The notes beneath the pieces were generated by a model, which did not search any database, was not told where the DNA came from, and saw nothing but the letters and a program-made list of their open reading frames with translations. Position numbers and translations under genes: made by a program. Shown in pieces: positions 8,648 to 19,000 of a DNA stretch of 64,000 nt (its first letter is position 1; each line of letters opens with the position of its first letter). The stretch is from Arenibacter sp. 6A1 (GTDB lineage: Bacteria; Bacteroidota; Bacteroidia; Flavobacteriales; Flavobacteriaceae): positions 210,794 to 274,793 of the forward strand of contig NZ_JAAXCQ010000006.1 in assembly GCF_012272855.1 (NCBI RefSeq), in the 5' to 3' direction.

Positions 8648-8968
8648 ATTGTTACGCTTTTTGTTGAATCTGGTTTAATCAATGAGTATAAACTAACTTT
8701 TTGGGAATTACAAGTTTAATGTCATTAAAACCTATATCGTTCTTTTATTGGGATAGCCCCGGATCTTATTTTTCTAAGCCCAGGGTTGATGTCGTCTTAT
8801 TTGGGAGTTGATCAACGTAATTAGTAGGGTTGTAGAAGTGCTGTATTTTAAATATGGATTGGCGGTGAGACGTAAGGATAACGGTTTATGCCCAATAAAA
8901 AAGGCATTAACCACGGAGACTGTTCCGTGCTTAATGCCTTAGGTTTTTCTGTTTTTTACTTCTTAATT
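8648..8968. other. Intergenic region upstream of the dehydrogenase and downstream of the B12 operon
   Basis: 321 bp. The left part (8648-8890) would hold the promoter of the minus-strand dehydrogenase, though no TAnnTTTG box was found. The right part holds the strong terminator at 8896-8941. An open frame on the plus strand at 8888 runs through that terminator and is not considered coding. Confidence 0.5.
8896..8941 (-). terminator. Intrinsic terminator of the B12-uptake operon
   Basis: A perfect 10-bp stem (8901-8910 with 8931-8940) encloses a second 6-bp stem (CACGGA/TCCGTG) after a single mismatch. On the minus strand it is followed by six T residues. It lies about 30 bp after the stop of the last operon gene at 8969. 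Confidence 0.85.
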
Positions 8969-10534
8969 CTAAGTAAAAACGATGATTGCCGGGAACCAAT
9001 AGTGTTCATAAAATATATTTTTCTTCAACGCCCCTGTAGTACCATCATAAAAATAAAGGTTGTTTTTGGCGGCAGAAGTTCCCCAACCGTCTATAGTGGT
9101 TACCACAACCTGATTGTTCCTTGGGTCTACATTAATACCCGCACCATAGATCATTCTGCCCGAAGGTACCGTAAACAAAGGCGAATTAAGGGAATTTGGA
9201 TCTCCGATAACATATTTATAAACCTTTAACCCATTGACAAAATAAAGGGCATTTTCTTGTTTAGAGGCCGAAAGGGAACTAGCGGTCCAAACCCAAGCGT
9301 TGTGGGAGACACTTACACCTGTAGGCATTGCGATAGTTTCCATTTCTAAGGTGTAAGGGTTAATCTTCAATAGGGAATTGCCATTAGCACTCCATACCAT
9401 GCCATCTTTGCTTACTGCCAGTCCGCCTTTGGCGCCATCGTAGGTTTTATCAATTGCCCAGGTGTCGGTATTAATAACATAAATTTTACCCTTTGCAACG
9501 GCAAACACGTACTGTCTGTATTGTAGTAACTCTCCAACCTCTCCGGTAATACCATCAATTTTATCTCCTAAGCTAAGGGGATTTAAGTTTAGCTTGTAGA
9601 TGCCATTGGCAGTGCTGACCAATCCAAGATCGGCTGTTACCCCGCAAAACGCTCGTCCGTCGCTGGCTAGTTTGTTAAAGTTATCTATTCGACCGGTCTC
9701 TTTCATGGTTTTGGCATCGGCCACTACCAAAGCCCCTTGTTTAGAAATTATATACAATTGTTGGTTGTATATAGCGGCGTATTGCGTAGTATTCCCTAGC
9801 GTACTTCCCGGATTGGCATTCGCAAACACTTTTGTTTCTATGTCATTTGATCCGTTTCTAAAAAAGTTTACACTTCCTGTTTCCTGTCCAAACCAACCTT
9901 CATTTACAATAAAGAGACCGCTAGTATATTCTATGGTGGCTGTTTCCTCCATAGGTACCGTAATTTGGGTATCATTACTGAATTTAAATATCATGTTACC
10001 GTCCTCAACAACGATTCCGGTAATAGAGGGAGCATTTTCTCCATCATTTCCATCTGCACCGTTATTTCCGTTGGTGCCATCCGTCGCTTCAGCCTTAACT
10101 CCTGTATTTTCGCCATTGATATACCAATATCCCTCTACAATGGTAATTTCGGGCGTTTGGCCATCCAGACCATTTTCTCCTGTTGCTTTTATTCCGCTAT
10201 CCTTGCCGTCTATCAACCAGTTACCATTATCAGCCAAGCTAAAAACAGGGGTGTGGCCGTTGGTAAGGTCTACTGTACTTCCATCGGAAAAAATAATAGT
10301 GTAACCATCGACATTGTCCTCTACCGAATCGACGGTTAATTTATTTTGAAGGGCATTAAGAAGGGTTTCATAATTTTTTAATAGGGCTGCCTGCAGTTCT
10401 TGTTCTTCCTTTAGGGCTTGTTGCTCTTGGGACAAGAGCTCATACTTGCTGTTTAGATCGTTAATGTCTTCTTGGTTGCACCCCGTTAATAGAATTAGTG
10501 ATGCAAATACTAATAAGGATAATAATTTTCTCAT
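8969..10534 (-). CDS. Surface lipoprotein with DUF4988-like N-terminus and DUF5074-type propeller
   Basis: A 521-residue lipoprotein (lipobox LLTGC, Cys 19). After a short coiled-coil-like segment (residues about 23-60) come repeats of the form NGNWLIDGKDSG and GYWYINGENTG. A Gly/Asn/Asp-rich stretch (about 150-165) leads to a C-terminal beta-propeller-like half containing ALVVADAKTMKETGRID and IYVINTDTWAIDKTYDG. This resembles DUF5074/YncE-like proteins beside btuB in Bacteroidota, and binding of cobalamin or a relative at the surface is inferred from the operon. It is the last gene under the riboswitch. Confidence 0.85.
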   Translation of the reverse strand: MRKLLSLLVFASLILLTGCNQEDINDLNSKYELLSQEQQALKEEQELQAALLKNYETLLNALQNKLTVDSVEDNVDGYTIIFSDGSTVDLTNGHTPVFSLADNGNWLIDGKDSGIKATGENGLDGQTPEITIVEGYWYINGENTGVKAEATDGTNGNNGADGNDGENAPSITGIVVEDGNMIFKFSNDTQITVPMEETATIEYTSGLFIVNEGWFGQETGSVNFFRNGSNDIETKVFANANPGSTLGNTTQYAAIYNQQLYIISKQGALVVADAKTMKETGRIDNFNKLASDGRAFCGVTADLGLVSTANGIYKLNLNPLSLGDKIDGITGEVGELLQYRQYVFAVAKGKIYVINTDTWAIDKTYDGAKGGLAVSKDGMVWSANGNSLLKINPYTLEMETIAMPTGVSVSHNAWVWTASSLSASKQENALYFVNGLKVYKYVIGDPNSLNSPLFTVPSGRMIYGAGINVDPRNNQVVVTTIDGWGTSAAKNNLYFYDGTTGALKKNIFYEHYWFPAIIVFT

Positions 10535-10562
10535 TTTACTTACTGTTGTTTATATGTGTGGT

Positions 10563-12113
10563 TTACTCTAAATTCAAATCTTTAAATCCGGATACCTCCG
10601 TAGAAACTTCTCCCAGCCAGCCTGCTTCGGCACGATTGGCGGTATATACCTTTATAAAATCGATGCCTTGTAATGCGACACTTTCGCCATCTTTGTCTAC
10701 GGCCCAACTGATATCAATATGTCCTTTTGCGTCGTTATTGCCCCAGTTGTCCGTATAGCCATACTCATAGGCCGGGTTTGCCCAATTGGTGCCTTGGCCG
10801 GATTGGTCAACTACGTTCGATTTTAAGAAGGTCCCTTTTAAGGTTATCCTATCGCCTTTCCAAAGGGGGTAGTATGACTGTTTATGAAAACTGTTTTTGG
10901 AGACATAACCGGTTTCCCCTTGGTTATCGGTCCATTTTATATAGTTGGGCTCATTGGGATCCTCGGGTTCGGTCGCTGGTTTATAATATGTAATCTCATA
11001 GTTTTTGATGGTGCTTGGTTTTTGGTGTTCCGAACCTTGAATTTCGAACCATTGGTCATCTGGTTTTCCATTGCCATTGGCATCGTAAGAAACCATTACA
11101 ATACCTGGTTCTGCCCAGTTGGAATAAGCATTGCCCAACACTACAAAATCATTTCCTTCCCTGTTTACGATAGTATGGTCAAAGCCCATAACCACATAGC
11201 CTCCATAGCCACCCAGGGTTATGATGTTGTTACTGCTCAAGGCGGTTTCTGCTTTTATTCGCATAGATTCGTCCGTGTCCTGGTCGGTAGCCGCTGGCAT
11301 GCTATTTATAAACTGTCCTGGAGCAGGAAAGTAATCGAATACTTGGGTGATTTTGTTTTCGTAGGTTTTTGCCTCTACCGTTAGGGTGAAGGTTTCTGAA
11401 TTTTCGCCCACTCCGTTTTTTGCCCTGAATTCTAGTGTATAGCTGCCTGTTTCGGCAAATACATAATGTAGCTCTAAGGATTTTGAAACCTCCGTACCAT
11501 TTACCAACCAGATATAGCTGGCCCCATCAGGATTTTTTATCTGTGGTAGCAGTCGAAACCACTGCCTTTGGTCTATTGTGTAGCCTTCCGCAGGTTGTGA
11601 TAGGGTTATTTCGGGAGCGCTTGCTTGTATAGATAGGGTACGGCCATCGGCAAAAGTGAAGGTCATCATGCCATTATCTAATGCTATAGCAGTAATGTTC
11701 GAGGCATCTTTGCCATACTGACCTGTGGCCGAAGCTTGAGTATCGACCCCATTAATCCACCAATTGCCATTTTCTCCGATGACAATTTCCGGGGCTTTTC
11801 CAGGCTCCCCTTGTGCCGATTTTCCGGTGTCGACCCCATCGATATACCAATTTCCGTTGGCTCCAATTTCTATAAAGGAAGAAGTGTTGCGGACATTTAA
11901 TTTAGAGCCATCGCTCATACTGATGAGGTATCCACCGTTTGTTGATTCGTAACCAACGATATACAGTCGCTTGTTTAGTACCTCTAGCAAGTTTTCGTAT
12001 TGAGCCATTCGCTCCTTTAGTTCGGAGATATCTTCCTTTAGGCTCTTGATATCGTCTAAATAACATCCTGACAAGAGTAGGATGGCAGCTACTGCAAATA
12101 GTATTTTTCGCAT
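10563..12113 (-). CDS. PKD-type cell-surface lipoprotein of the B12 locus
   Basis: A 516-residue lipoprotein (lipobox LLSGC, Cys 17). A coiled-coil-like segment (about 22-48) is followed by the same NGNWYIDGVDTG-type repeats as its downstream neighbour. A PKD-like domain comes next (about 165-250; YIWLVNGTEV, GSYTLEFRAKNG). The C-terminal domain contains GGYVVMGFDHTI, GNDFVVLGNAYSNW and DANGNGKPDDQWFEIQGSE. Such proteins are commonly found beside BtuB in Bacteroidota. The 28-bp gap to the next gene supports one operon. The exact ligand is unknown. Confidence 0.85.
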   Translation of the reverse strand: MRKILFAVAAILLLSGCYLDDIKSLKEDISELKERMAQYENLLEVLNKRLYIVGYESTNGGYLISMSDGSKLNVRNTSSFIEIGANGNWYIDGVDTGKSAQGEPGKAPEIVIGENGNWWINGVDTQASATGQYGKDASNITAIALDNGMMTFTFADGRTLSIQASAPEITLSQPAEGYTIDQRQWFRLLPQIKNPDGASYIWLVNGTEVSKSLELHYVFAETGSYTLEFRAKNGVGENSETFTLTVEAKTYENKITQVFDYFPAPGQFINSMPAATDQDTDESMRIKAETALSSNNIITLGGYGGYVVMGFDHTIVNREGNDFVVLGNAYSNWAEPGIVMVSYDANGNGKPDDQWFEIQGSEHQKPSTIKNYEITYYKPATEPEDPNEPNYIKWTDNQGETGYVSKNSFHKQSYYPLWKGDRITLKGTFLKSNVVDQSGQGTNWANPAYEYGYTDNWGNNDAKGHIDISWAVDKDGESVALQGIDFIKVYTANRAEAGWLGEVSTEVSGFKDLNLE

Positions 12114-12129
12114 GATAAATGAATTGAGG

Positions 12130-13281
12130 TTATTGTTGTGTAGTAGTGGTTACTTTAAAGGCCAAATGTGCGGGAATATCTCCTGTTGTTACTTGAAATT
12201 TAATGTCACCGTTTTTATCGATACAGTATAAGGTGCCCGGGGAAACATAATCGCCGGCATCGGTAACATAAATATTTTGTGATACTGGATCTACCGCAAT
12301 GCCATAGGGAGTTTTTATAGCATCTATCACAGATTGAGGAAGAAAGCTGTCTACTAACAGGGTTTCGTTCTTTACATCTATTAGGGAATAGTTAATTTTC
12401 CAATCAAAGGTTTCGTAACTAAATTCGGAACCAATAATATAGGCGGTATCCCTCACAATGGTAAAATTGGATGTTGCTAGGTCGAAGCTCTTTTTTACCG
12501 AATCGGTCTTGGTATCGATTACAAAAAGCTTGGACGGGGTTTGGTAATAATCGCCACGGGAGCTTACATATAAATCCCCGTAGTCATCTGCTTTGAGTCG
12601 GTTCAGGTTAATGGCAACATCAATATCCTTGGTTTTTGTAAAACTCTTAAGATCTATAACAGAAACTGTTCTTTCGTAGTTAGGCGGGCTGTATCCCCCT
12701 GAATTGGCCACGTACAATTTATCGCCCACTACGGCCATTTCTTCAGGCTGTCGGCCTACCTTAACGCTGCGTTTTATATCTAGGGAGAGGGTGTCAATTT
12801 CCGCAATAAACCCATTAGGGGAGTTATCGCCCAATTGCGCCTCGCCATCATAGGCGCTAACATAAGCATTGCCCTTGGCAAAGGTTATATAGCGAGCGTT
12901 TTTTACATCAATGACCTGTAGGCGTTTGTTGGTCTTAACATCCATAACCTCTACCTTGTTAGAGTTGTTGATGACGGCGTAGAGTTTGTTTCCATAAATG
13001 CCAATATCGTTCCCTACATCGCCCAAGCCTAGGGTAGCCCCTGGGTTTGCCTCCCCATAAACATTACGGCGATAGCTTCCGGTAGCGTAATCATAATAAT
13101 CCAAAGAAGCCTTGTTCATATTCATATTGCCTTCGTTCAGCAGATAAAATCCTTCTACCGTGGTTACGGTTTGTGGAGGCAATATTTCTTCTTCTTCCGG
13201 AATAATATAGTCGTCTTTTCTACATCCGGTTAGGGTAATGGTAGCGAAAGCCAATACCATGGATAATTTGTTAGTGTTCAT
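12130..13281 (-). CDS. YncE-like beta-propeller lipoprotein, BtuG-like
   Basis: The start at 13281 (MNTNKLSMVLAFATITLTGC) gives a proper lipobox (TLTGC). An upstream in-frame start at 13323 would overlap the btuB-like gene by 11 bp and precede the signal. The protein (383 aa) repeats blades of the type KLYAVINNSNKVEVMDVKT and KLYVANSGGY, and ends with GIAVDPVSQNIYVTDAGDY, as in YncE-type seven-bladed propellers. BtuG proteins of Bacteroides are surface lipoproteins that bind cobalamin tightly and cap BtuB. The position directly after a riboswitch-controlled BtuB-like receptor supports that role here. Confidence 0.85.
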   Translation of the reverse strand: MNTNKLSMVLAFATITLTGCRKDDYIIPEEEEILPPQTVTTVEGFYLLNEGNMNMNKASLDYYDYATGSYRRNVYGEANPGATLGLGDVGNDIGIYGNKLYAVINNSNKVEVMDVKTNKRLQVIDVKNARYITFAKGNAYVSAYDGEAQLGDNSPNGFIAEIDTLSLDIKRSVKVGRQPEEMAVVGDKLYVANSGGYSPPNYERTVSVIDLKSFTKTKDIDVAINLNRLKADDYGDLYVSSRGDYYQTPSKLFVIDTKTDSVKKSFDLATSNFTIVRDTAYIIGSEFSYETFDWKINYSLIDVKNETLLVDSFLPQSVIDAIKTPYGIAVDPVSQNIYVTDAGDYVSPGTLYCIDKNGDIKFQVTTGDIPAHLAFKVTTTTQQ

Positions 13282-13312
13282 ATTTGCGTTGTTTAATTTT
13301 AGTGATGGTAAG

Positions 13313-15364
13313 CTATAGTTCAATAGATAGATTGACGTTGTAATTCCTTCCAGGCATGGGGAAGTTCAATACTACGTCATAGTATTGATTAAAGAGGTTG
13401 TTCACTTCCGCGCCTACTTTTACGGGGAGTTTTAAAAATGTACCCTCCCAATTCAGTGCGAGATCGCTGGTATACCAGGGCTGTACATAGTTGACGGGGA
13501 TGTTGGCTTTTTGACTGTATCGTTCGCCCGTATATATAAAACTGTAGTTGATTTGCCAGTTTTCCCAATTGATAGAGGAGGTGAGGGTTGCAGTATGTTC
13601 TGGGGCATACGGAATTTGATCCCCGTGGGTGCTGCCGTTTGGCGTTATGTCTATGGCTTCCTGGTAGGTATAGTTAAGACCAAGGTCTACAAATACATTT
13701 GATGACAGTTTAAAGCCAAGATCTGTAGTTGTTTCCAGGCCCCTGATATCTACTTCGCCTAGATTCAGCATGGTCCAACGGAATAAATTTGATGAAGGCA
13801 TGGCTACGATTTTATCTTTCACACGATTGTAGTACACATCGGCTTGTACAGCGGCCGATTGTAAAAACCCAGCTGTTTCCATCATCCATGTTGCTCCTAT
13901 ATCGTATTGGGTAGTAAATTCTGGGCGTAAGGAACTATTGCCAATAAAGGTGTAATACAGGTCGTTGAAGGTAGGCATGCGGAACGATTCTTTGTAGAAG
14001 GCCCTGAACCTAAAGTCTTTCGTGTTAAAGGGCTGTGCCGAGGCCGATATGACGGGGCTTAAAATACTTTGGTTATCGCCCTGTTGATAGTGTTTTACCT
14101 CTTCTTTTATATATCCGGCCAAAAGGTTGGTCTGTAGTTCTAATCGTTCCCACTTCAAGTGGCTAGACAGCGCACCCAAATAAGAATAACGGGTGGGGTA
14201 GGGAAAACGATAGAGATTGGCCGTAAGCGTATTTAGGGAAAAATCGGTTGCCAAAGATATATCCCACCATGGTCTTAGGGAGTATTGGTTCACTAAGGAA
14301 GCGTAGAGTTCTTTTTGGTAATATTTGTTGTCAAGGGCCCCTTCATTGGTTTTGTAATCGGGGTCTAGATACCGGCTGTAATCCCTACTAAATTTGATAT
14401 TGGCAAGCAGGTGATGTTTCTTAGAGAAAGAATTGTACAAGGAACCGTGTACAAAGAAGTTTCTGTCCCATTGGCGCTGCACATGATGGTAACGGTTGGC
14501 CACTATGGCCCCGGGGAGTCCACGCTCTGAATCGTAGTAATAGGTTTTTAAATGTGCCTGTCCCGTTTTTCCCAATGTTGCGTGAAGGGTCACCTCGGTA
14601 CGGAGGGAGGTAATATCGCCATTTTGTCGAATGGCAGTGGTATCATAACCCCCTTCTTTTCGATAGTTATAGGCATAACGTCCGTGTGCCTTTACCCATT
14701 CTGAACTGGCAGAAAGGGAAAGGCTAGGGGATAGCTTTTGTTGATATAGTAGGGAGGGATTGACCAGTCCGAAGGAACCCGTTTTAAAGGCTGTTTTTAG
14801 ACGATGGCTTTCGCCTTCGGAAAATTGTGGTGCCTTGCTTTTTAAAAAAAGGGTATTGGAAGAGAAAAAACCTCGTGCAGGCTGAAAAATAGTAGCTTTT
14901 TGTCCGTTATAAAGTTCGATGGATTCAATATTGTCCAGAGAAAATTTCCCAAGATCTACCTGTCCGTTTTGGGCGTTTCCCACACTCATGCCATCATAGA
15001 AAACTGCCGTATGGGCACTTCCTAGGCTGCGGACGTTTATGGTTTTGATACCACCAATACCCCCATAATCCTTGAGTTGTACCCCAGAGAAATACCGAAT
15101 AGCATCGGCAACGGAAAGACTGTTCAGTTTCTCGAGTTTCTTCCCGCTTAAAATCTGGACGGGCATGGGCGATGCTAAAGCAAACTTGGCTTTGGTGGCG
15201 GTAACAATAACCTCACCCAAGGCAAAGCCCTTAATAGTGTCCAAGCTGTCCTTGGAATTGCCAGGGATTTCCTGGGCAAATGCCGGATTCAAAAATGAAA
15301 ATATCATCAGAGATAAGAGCATAGAAACCCTTACCCATAAACGTTTGTGTTTATAGAAATACAT
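13313..15364 (-). CDS. btuB: TonB-dependent receptor, BtuB-like (vitamin B12 uptake)
   Basis: A 683-residue outer-membrane receptor: N-terminal signal peptide, plug domain (about 50-165; VIVTATK, PVQILSGKKLEKL, VNVRSLGS as INVRSLGSAHTAV), then a beta-barrel ending in the aromatic-rich GRNYNVNLSIEL. The plug has the STN-less layout of BtuB. The vitamin B12 assignment comes mainly from the cobalamin riboswitch directly upstream and the BtuG-like gene downstream. Energy would come from the TonB-ExbB-ExbD complex, not encoded here. The ATG at 15364 abuts a terminator-like hairpin; an alternative start is the Met at codon 15. Confidence 0.9.
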   Translation of the reverse strand: MYFYKHKRLWVRVSMLLSLMIFSFLNPAFAQEIPGNSKDSLDTIKGFALGEVIVTATKAKFALASPMPVQILSGKKLEKLNSLSVADAIRYFSGVQLKDYGGIGGIKTINVRSLGSAHTAVFYDGMSVGNAQNGQVDLGKFSLDNIESIELYNGQKATIFQPARGFFSSNTLFLKSKAPQFSEGESHRLKTAFKTGSFGLVNPSLLYQQKLSPSLSLSASSEWVKAHGRYAYNYRKEGGYDTTAIRQNGDITSLRTEVTLHATLGKTGQAHLKTYYYDSERGLPGAIVANRYHHVQRQWDRNFFVHGSLYNSFSKKHHLLANIKFSRDYSRYLDPDYKTNEGALDNKYYQKELYASLVNQYSLRPWWDISLATDFSLNTLTANLYRFPYPTRYSYLGALSSHLKWERLELQTNLLAGYIKEEVKHYQQGDNQSILSPVISASAQPFNTKDFRFRAFYKESFRMPTFNDLYYTFIGNSSLRPEFTTQYDIGATWMMETAGFLQSAAVQADVYYNRVKDKIVAMPSSNLFRWTMLNLGEVDIRGLETTTDLGFKLSSNVFVDLGLNYTYQEAIDITPNGSTHGDQIPYAPEHTATLTSSINWENWQINYSFIYTGERYSQKANIPVNYVQPWYTSDLALNWEGTFLKLPVKVGAEVNNLFNQYYDVVLNFPMPGRNYNVNLSIEL

Positions 15365-15392
15365 AAAAAACTATTTGATTAGTACCAAATAG
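15365..15392 (-). terminator. Terminator-like hairpin of the riboswitch expression platform
   Basis: On the minus strand CTATTTG (15386-15392 on the plus map) pairs with CAAATAG (15371-15377), is followed by six T at 15365-15370, and then immediately by the ATG of the btuB-like gene. This looks like an intrinsic terminator whose formation could be controlled by the riboswitch, or a structure hiding the start region. The stem is AU-rich, so its strength is uncertain. Confidence 0.5.
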
Positions 15393-15477
15393 CTTCAATG
15401 GAGAAAATGAAATCAAATGTATGCAATAACTGCATTTGGTTTCAAAGCCTTATTCCACGAAAGCTTTAAAATTGTAC

Positions 15478-15690
15478 GCATTGGCAGGTATCCTGACTTA
15501 TTCCCATTTTGAACGGCCTTCCCACATCTAACAGATGCAGTGGCAAAAGATAAACCTCGAAAAACTTTGTGAGCATCGGGGCTGTCAAAATGTTGCATGG
15601 AACTTACAGTAACGGGATTGTTCAGGATTTTCACCTGATTCCCTCTTAGTCGACTACACCGAAAAGTGCAGCTGAACCATTGCGGCTGCA
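15478..15690 (-). promoter_or_regulatory. Cobalamin riboswitch
   Basis: Minus-strand sequence shows the conserved blocks of the B12 element in order: AGGGAATCAGGTGAAAATCC, then CCCGTTACTGTAAG, GCCACTG, GGGAAGGCC, and the closing AAGTCAGGATACCTGCC. Spacing fits a class I-type aptamer of about 200 nt. It lies between a -7 box and the btuB-like gene, so adenosylcobalamin or a related cobalamin is expected to repress the four downstream genes. A frame open across this element (15413-15691) is not a gene. Confidence 0.95.
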
Positions 15691-15696
15691 AACATA
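15689..15696 (-). promoter_or_regulatory. -7 box of the B12-uptake operon promoter
   Basis: Minus-strand TATGTTTG matches TAnnTTTG and sits just where transcription should begin to include the whole riboswitch aptamer. A TTG at the -33 distance is not evident. Confidence 0.55.
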
Positions 15697-15878
15697 CTTA
15701 AACTCTTTATGATTATGGGCTTGTTTATGGAATGAATTTTAGTTAAGATTTTTTACGATTCTGAGAAATTTGATCAACATCTGCACATTCCATATTCGGA
15801 TGGGTTTGGTTCCATGGAAATATAGAGAACAAGAGAATTACTCTCAGCTTTTTGAACGTCTCACAGTTAATTAGAAAA

Positions 15879-15948
15879 GAAATGACCGGTCTTTTATCTC
15901 AAAAGGCTGGTCATTTCCAGTAGCAATCTCAAAAACAAGTTTTGAGAT
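15879..15948 (-). terminator. Tandem hairpins downstream of the lyase gene
   Basis: Two inverted repeats follow the lyase stop codon in the 346-bp gap 15692-16038. The first has arms 15926-15934 and 15940-15948 (9 bp). The second has arms 15879-15887 and 15909-15917 (GAAATGACC/GGTCATTTC) and is followed on the minus strand by TTTTC. They probably end transcription of the lyase mRNA before the B12 operon promoter. Confidence 0.65.
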
Positions 15949-16038
15949 ATAAATATTATAGGATGGCTATTTCATGAGCTAAGATTTTACTTGTTTTTCT
16001 GGAACGGGGTATATGTTTACATTCTTTAATCCGCTGCA

Positions 16039-19000
16039 TTACTCTTTAATAAACTGTTCGGAGTACTTTTTTCCGTATTCATCCCAAATATTAAGGATAT
16101 AAAACCCTTCCATTAATTCTTCTACTATAATCTCTATTTCCTGGGAGTTTAGATCTGACTCTGAAAGCTTTACCTGATTCCCATAGTCATATATGGTGTA
16201 GCTGTTTATTTTTTTATTTAATTGAACGGTAAGGGTATACGTTGTAGGGTTCGGATAATAAACTATTCCAGATTTTCTTTTAGTAGAAGGGGTAGAATTC
16301 TGGTCATTTTTTGAGGTAACTACAACATTGACGCTATCCGATGCTCCTGTTCCCTCATCCTTCAGTGTTATGGTTGCCTTGCCAACAGCAACAGCTGTCG
16401 TTACGCCTTCCTGATCTACGGTGGCTACTGACTTTTTATTAGAGCTCCAAACCAAGTTTACATTTGCGGCATTGTTTGGTGTTGCAAACCCGTTAAAATC
16501 ATAAGTTTCCCCTACTGCAATTTGTCTATTGGAATGAGGGGTTATATGCACCTTTTTAACTTTTTTAGATTTTAATAAAGTAACCTCTACTGGCATAGCG
16601 TTCTTTACGGTAAACTGATAAGTAGTTGTACTATCCGTGATATTTAGTTGGGACACTTCCGAACTAGGTTTGTCGAGCGTCCATGCTCCATGCAAGGTCA
16701 ATACTATATTCTTGATCAATGCCGGTTGGTTAGATCTGGATTCAAAACCAAGGTCTGGATCGGTTATGGCCAGTAAAATATGTTCCGAATCCAATTCTTG
16801 GTACATTACTAAACAAGGTGCATCGTTACCCTTTATAAGTCCGTTTTCGTGATTTAGCGCTGTGGATGGCTGGAATAGGGAATACCCCCATACAGCACTT
16901 TCATGGTGTTTAACCACATGGCGATCTGAAGATTTTTCCAATACCATGTACGGCTTTTTCCGGGCAATGACCTGCATATCGGAGGCAGTGGCATTGGGCC
17001 GTATCACATATTCATAAGCTGCATTGGCAGGATTGGTGCCATGGTCTATAAACCCTAATGTATACGTATCTATGGCATTGTTGTGATATGCACTAGGGTC
17101 GGTCTGGTTTTCGTTGGGTGTTTGTTGATTCCCTTTTCTTATTTTTAACTCCCCACTACCAGATACCACATAAAAACCGGTGTTGTAGTCGCTTATAACC
17201 CAGTTGTCTTGCGTTCCAGAAAAGCTATTGTCACCAGTATTAAAGAAGCTAGAATTTACGGTGGCACCGCTCTGGGTATTTGCCAAACGTTGGTATAAAG
17301 TGGTTACGGTTGAATGCGTATTATCGTTATTGGATATACCCGATCCTAGACATACGATGAAGTCATCAAAGGCAAAGTTCGATTTCTTAAATGTAAAACT
17401 AGCATTATGGGAATTGGGGCCAAAAGTGGTTCCGAAACCTTGGTTTTCCATTTCTTGAAAGTCCATCGTGAAGATGCCATAGGTGCCGTAATTTTTTTCT
17501 AGAGCACCCACTTCTTTACCTTTATTCTTTAAGGCTAGGGCTCCTACAAAGCGTTTGTGCTGCAATTCATCTATACGCGATCGTTCCCCATGTAGTTTAT
17601 CCCAAGGTAGAACTATTGTAGTAGCCCCGGGATTGTAATTCCAGTTCCATGTATCGGCATCAAAACCATTTTCACCAAGAGCGGTGCCTTTAGGATATAT
17701 TATCTCCAACGTCCCATAGCTTTGATACCGTCCATAACGGTTATTGGTAGGGTAAAGTTCCGAGCCCCACATATAGTTGCTGAAACCATTCATTACCGCA
17801 ACCCAATTATCTTTTCTGTATACACCAAAATGACCATGGTTAAATTGGATAAAACCCTCTTCGAAAGGGGTGCTATTAACGTAATTGAATGCTGGCTTAC
17901 TGCCCCATACCCTGTTGTGATACCCGGCTAAAAGTGGATCGGCAGTAGCAAGACCCATAATTTTACCGCCACTGATCGCTAGTTTAGATATTTGCTCTTT
18001 TCCTGTGGTTACCTTCCTTAGGAACGGTTTTCTGCCGGCCATAGATAATGCCCTGGTCTGTGTGTCATTAGAAAACATTTTTTGCGCATAAATAGCATTC
18101 CTGAGTACTAAGTAATACTCCTCTTCTATTTGAAAGCTTGTATCGTTAAATGCCTCGATGATGTTAATGGCGGCAGTTAAGGCATACATATAACCGTCGT
18201 AGGCAGTCCAATGATGAAATCCAGTTCCATCGGGTTTAACACCATCCTCAGTACCATCGGAATAGGTAAGAAAACGCTCCATAAAACGTTTCCCGCCTTT
18301 CATGTAACGTACTTTTTCCTCATCGTTATCCGGATATCTAAAAATCCCATACAAGATCATTTGCTCCCCCATATTGTACATCCAATCGGTATTATATCCT
18401 TGCCCTTTTTGGAAGTCGCCCCAAAACCCTTTAAAATTTCTTGTTTGAGCATCAAGAACATAAGCAAATTGATCCTTTATAGAATCGGGGAGATGGTCTT
18501 TGAGATACATAGTAGGACGAGAAAAATATTTAAAATCATAGGCATTTTTATCTAATAATATGGTTCCACGACAGAATTGCTGGGAGACTAGCGCTACTAC
18601 ATTGGATGCTTTTTCCGCTATGTCGGTATCGTTAGAATCTATGAATTTAAGGTATCTGGCAAAAGCCAATACTATAGGTCCTGCCTCCTTAAACGATGTA
18701 TTATTTCCATTGACGACATAGGCATCTGTTGTAATATTTAGATTGTCATAATCGATCAATGCTTGTTTCATTTGTTTTTGAAATTGTCCTGAAGGTATCG
18801 ATCCTAAATAGGTGTCAGATAGTGTATTGTAAACCTGTTCGGCCGCTGTTCCTTCCTGCGCTGTCACAGCAGATAAAGGGATATCGGGGGTTACATTGGC
18901 ACCTTGTGCACATTCTGGATCTAAGGCTGGTGGGACGACTTCCCTATTCAAGAATACACCGTTTATAGTGGCCCAATCTATGCTAAACCTCCGAACGGGA

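Noticed and set aside
8888..9229. 113-codon plus-strand frame
   Set aside because: It starts within a strong terminator and is antisense to the end of the DUF5074 gene.
13313..15364. Siderophore or copper receptor as identity of the TonB-dependent receptor
   Set aside because: The upstream cobalamin riboswitch and the BtuG-like neighbour make cobalamin far more likely.
15413..15691. Open frame of 92 codons on the minus strand upstream of btuB
   Set aside because: It lies over the conserved blocks of the cobalamin riboswitch; the openness is incidental and the product has no family features.
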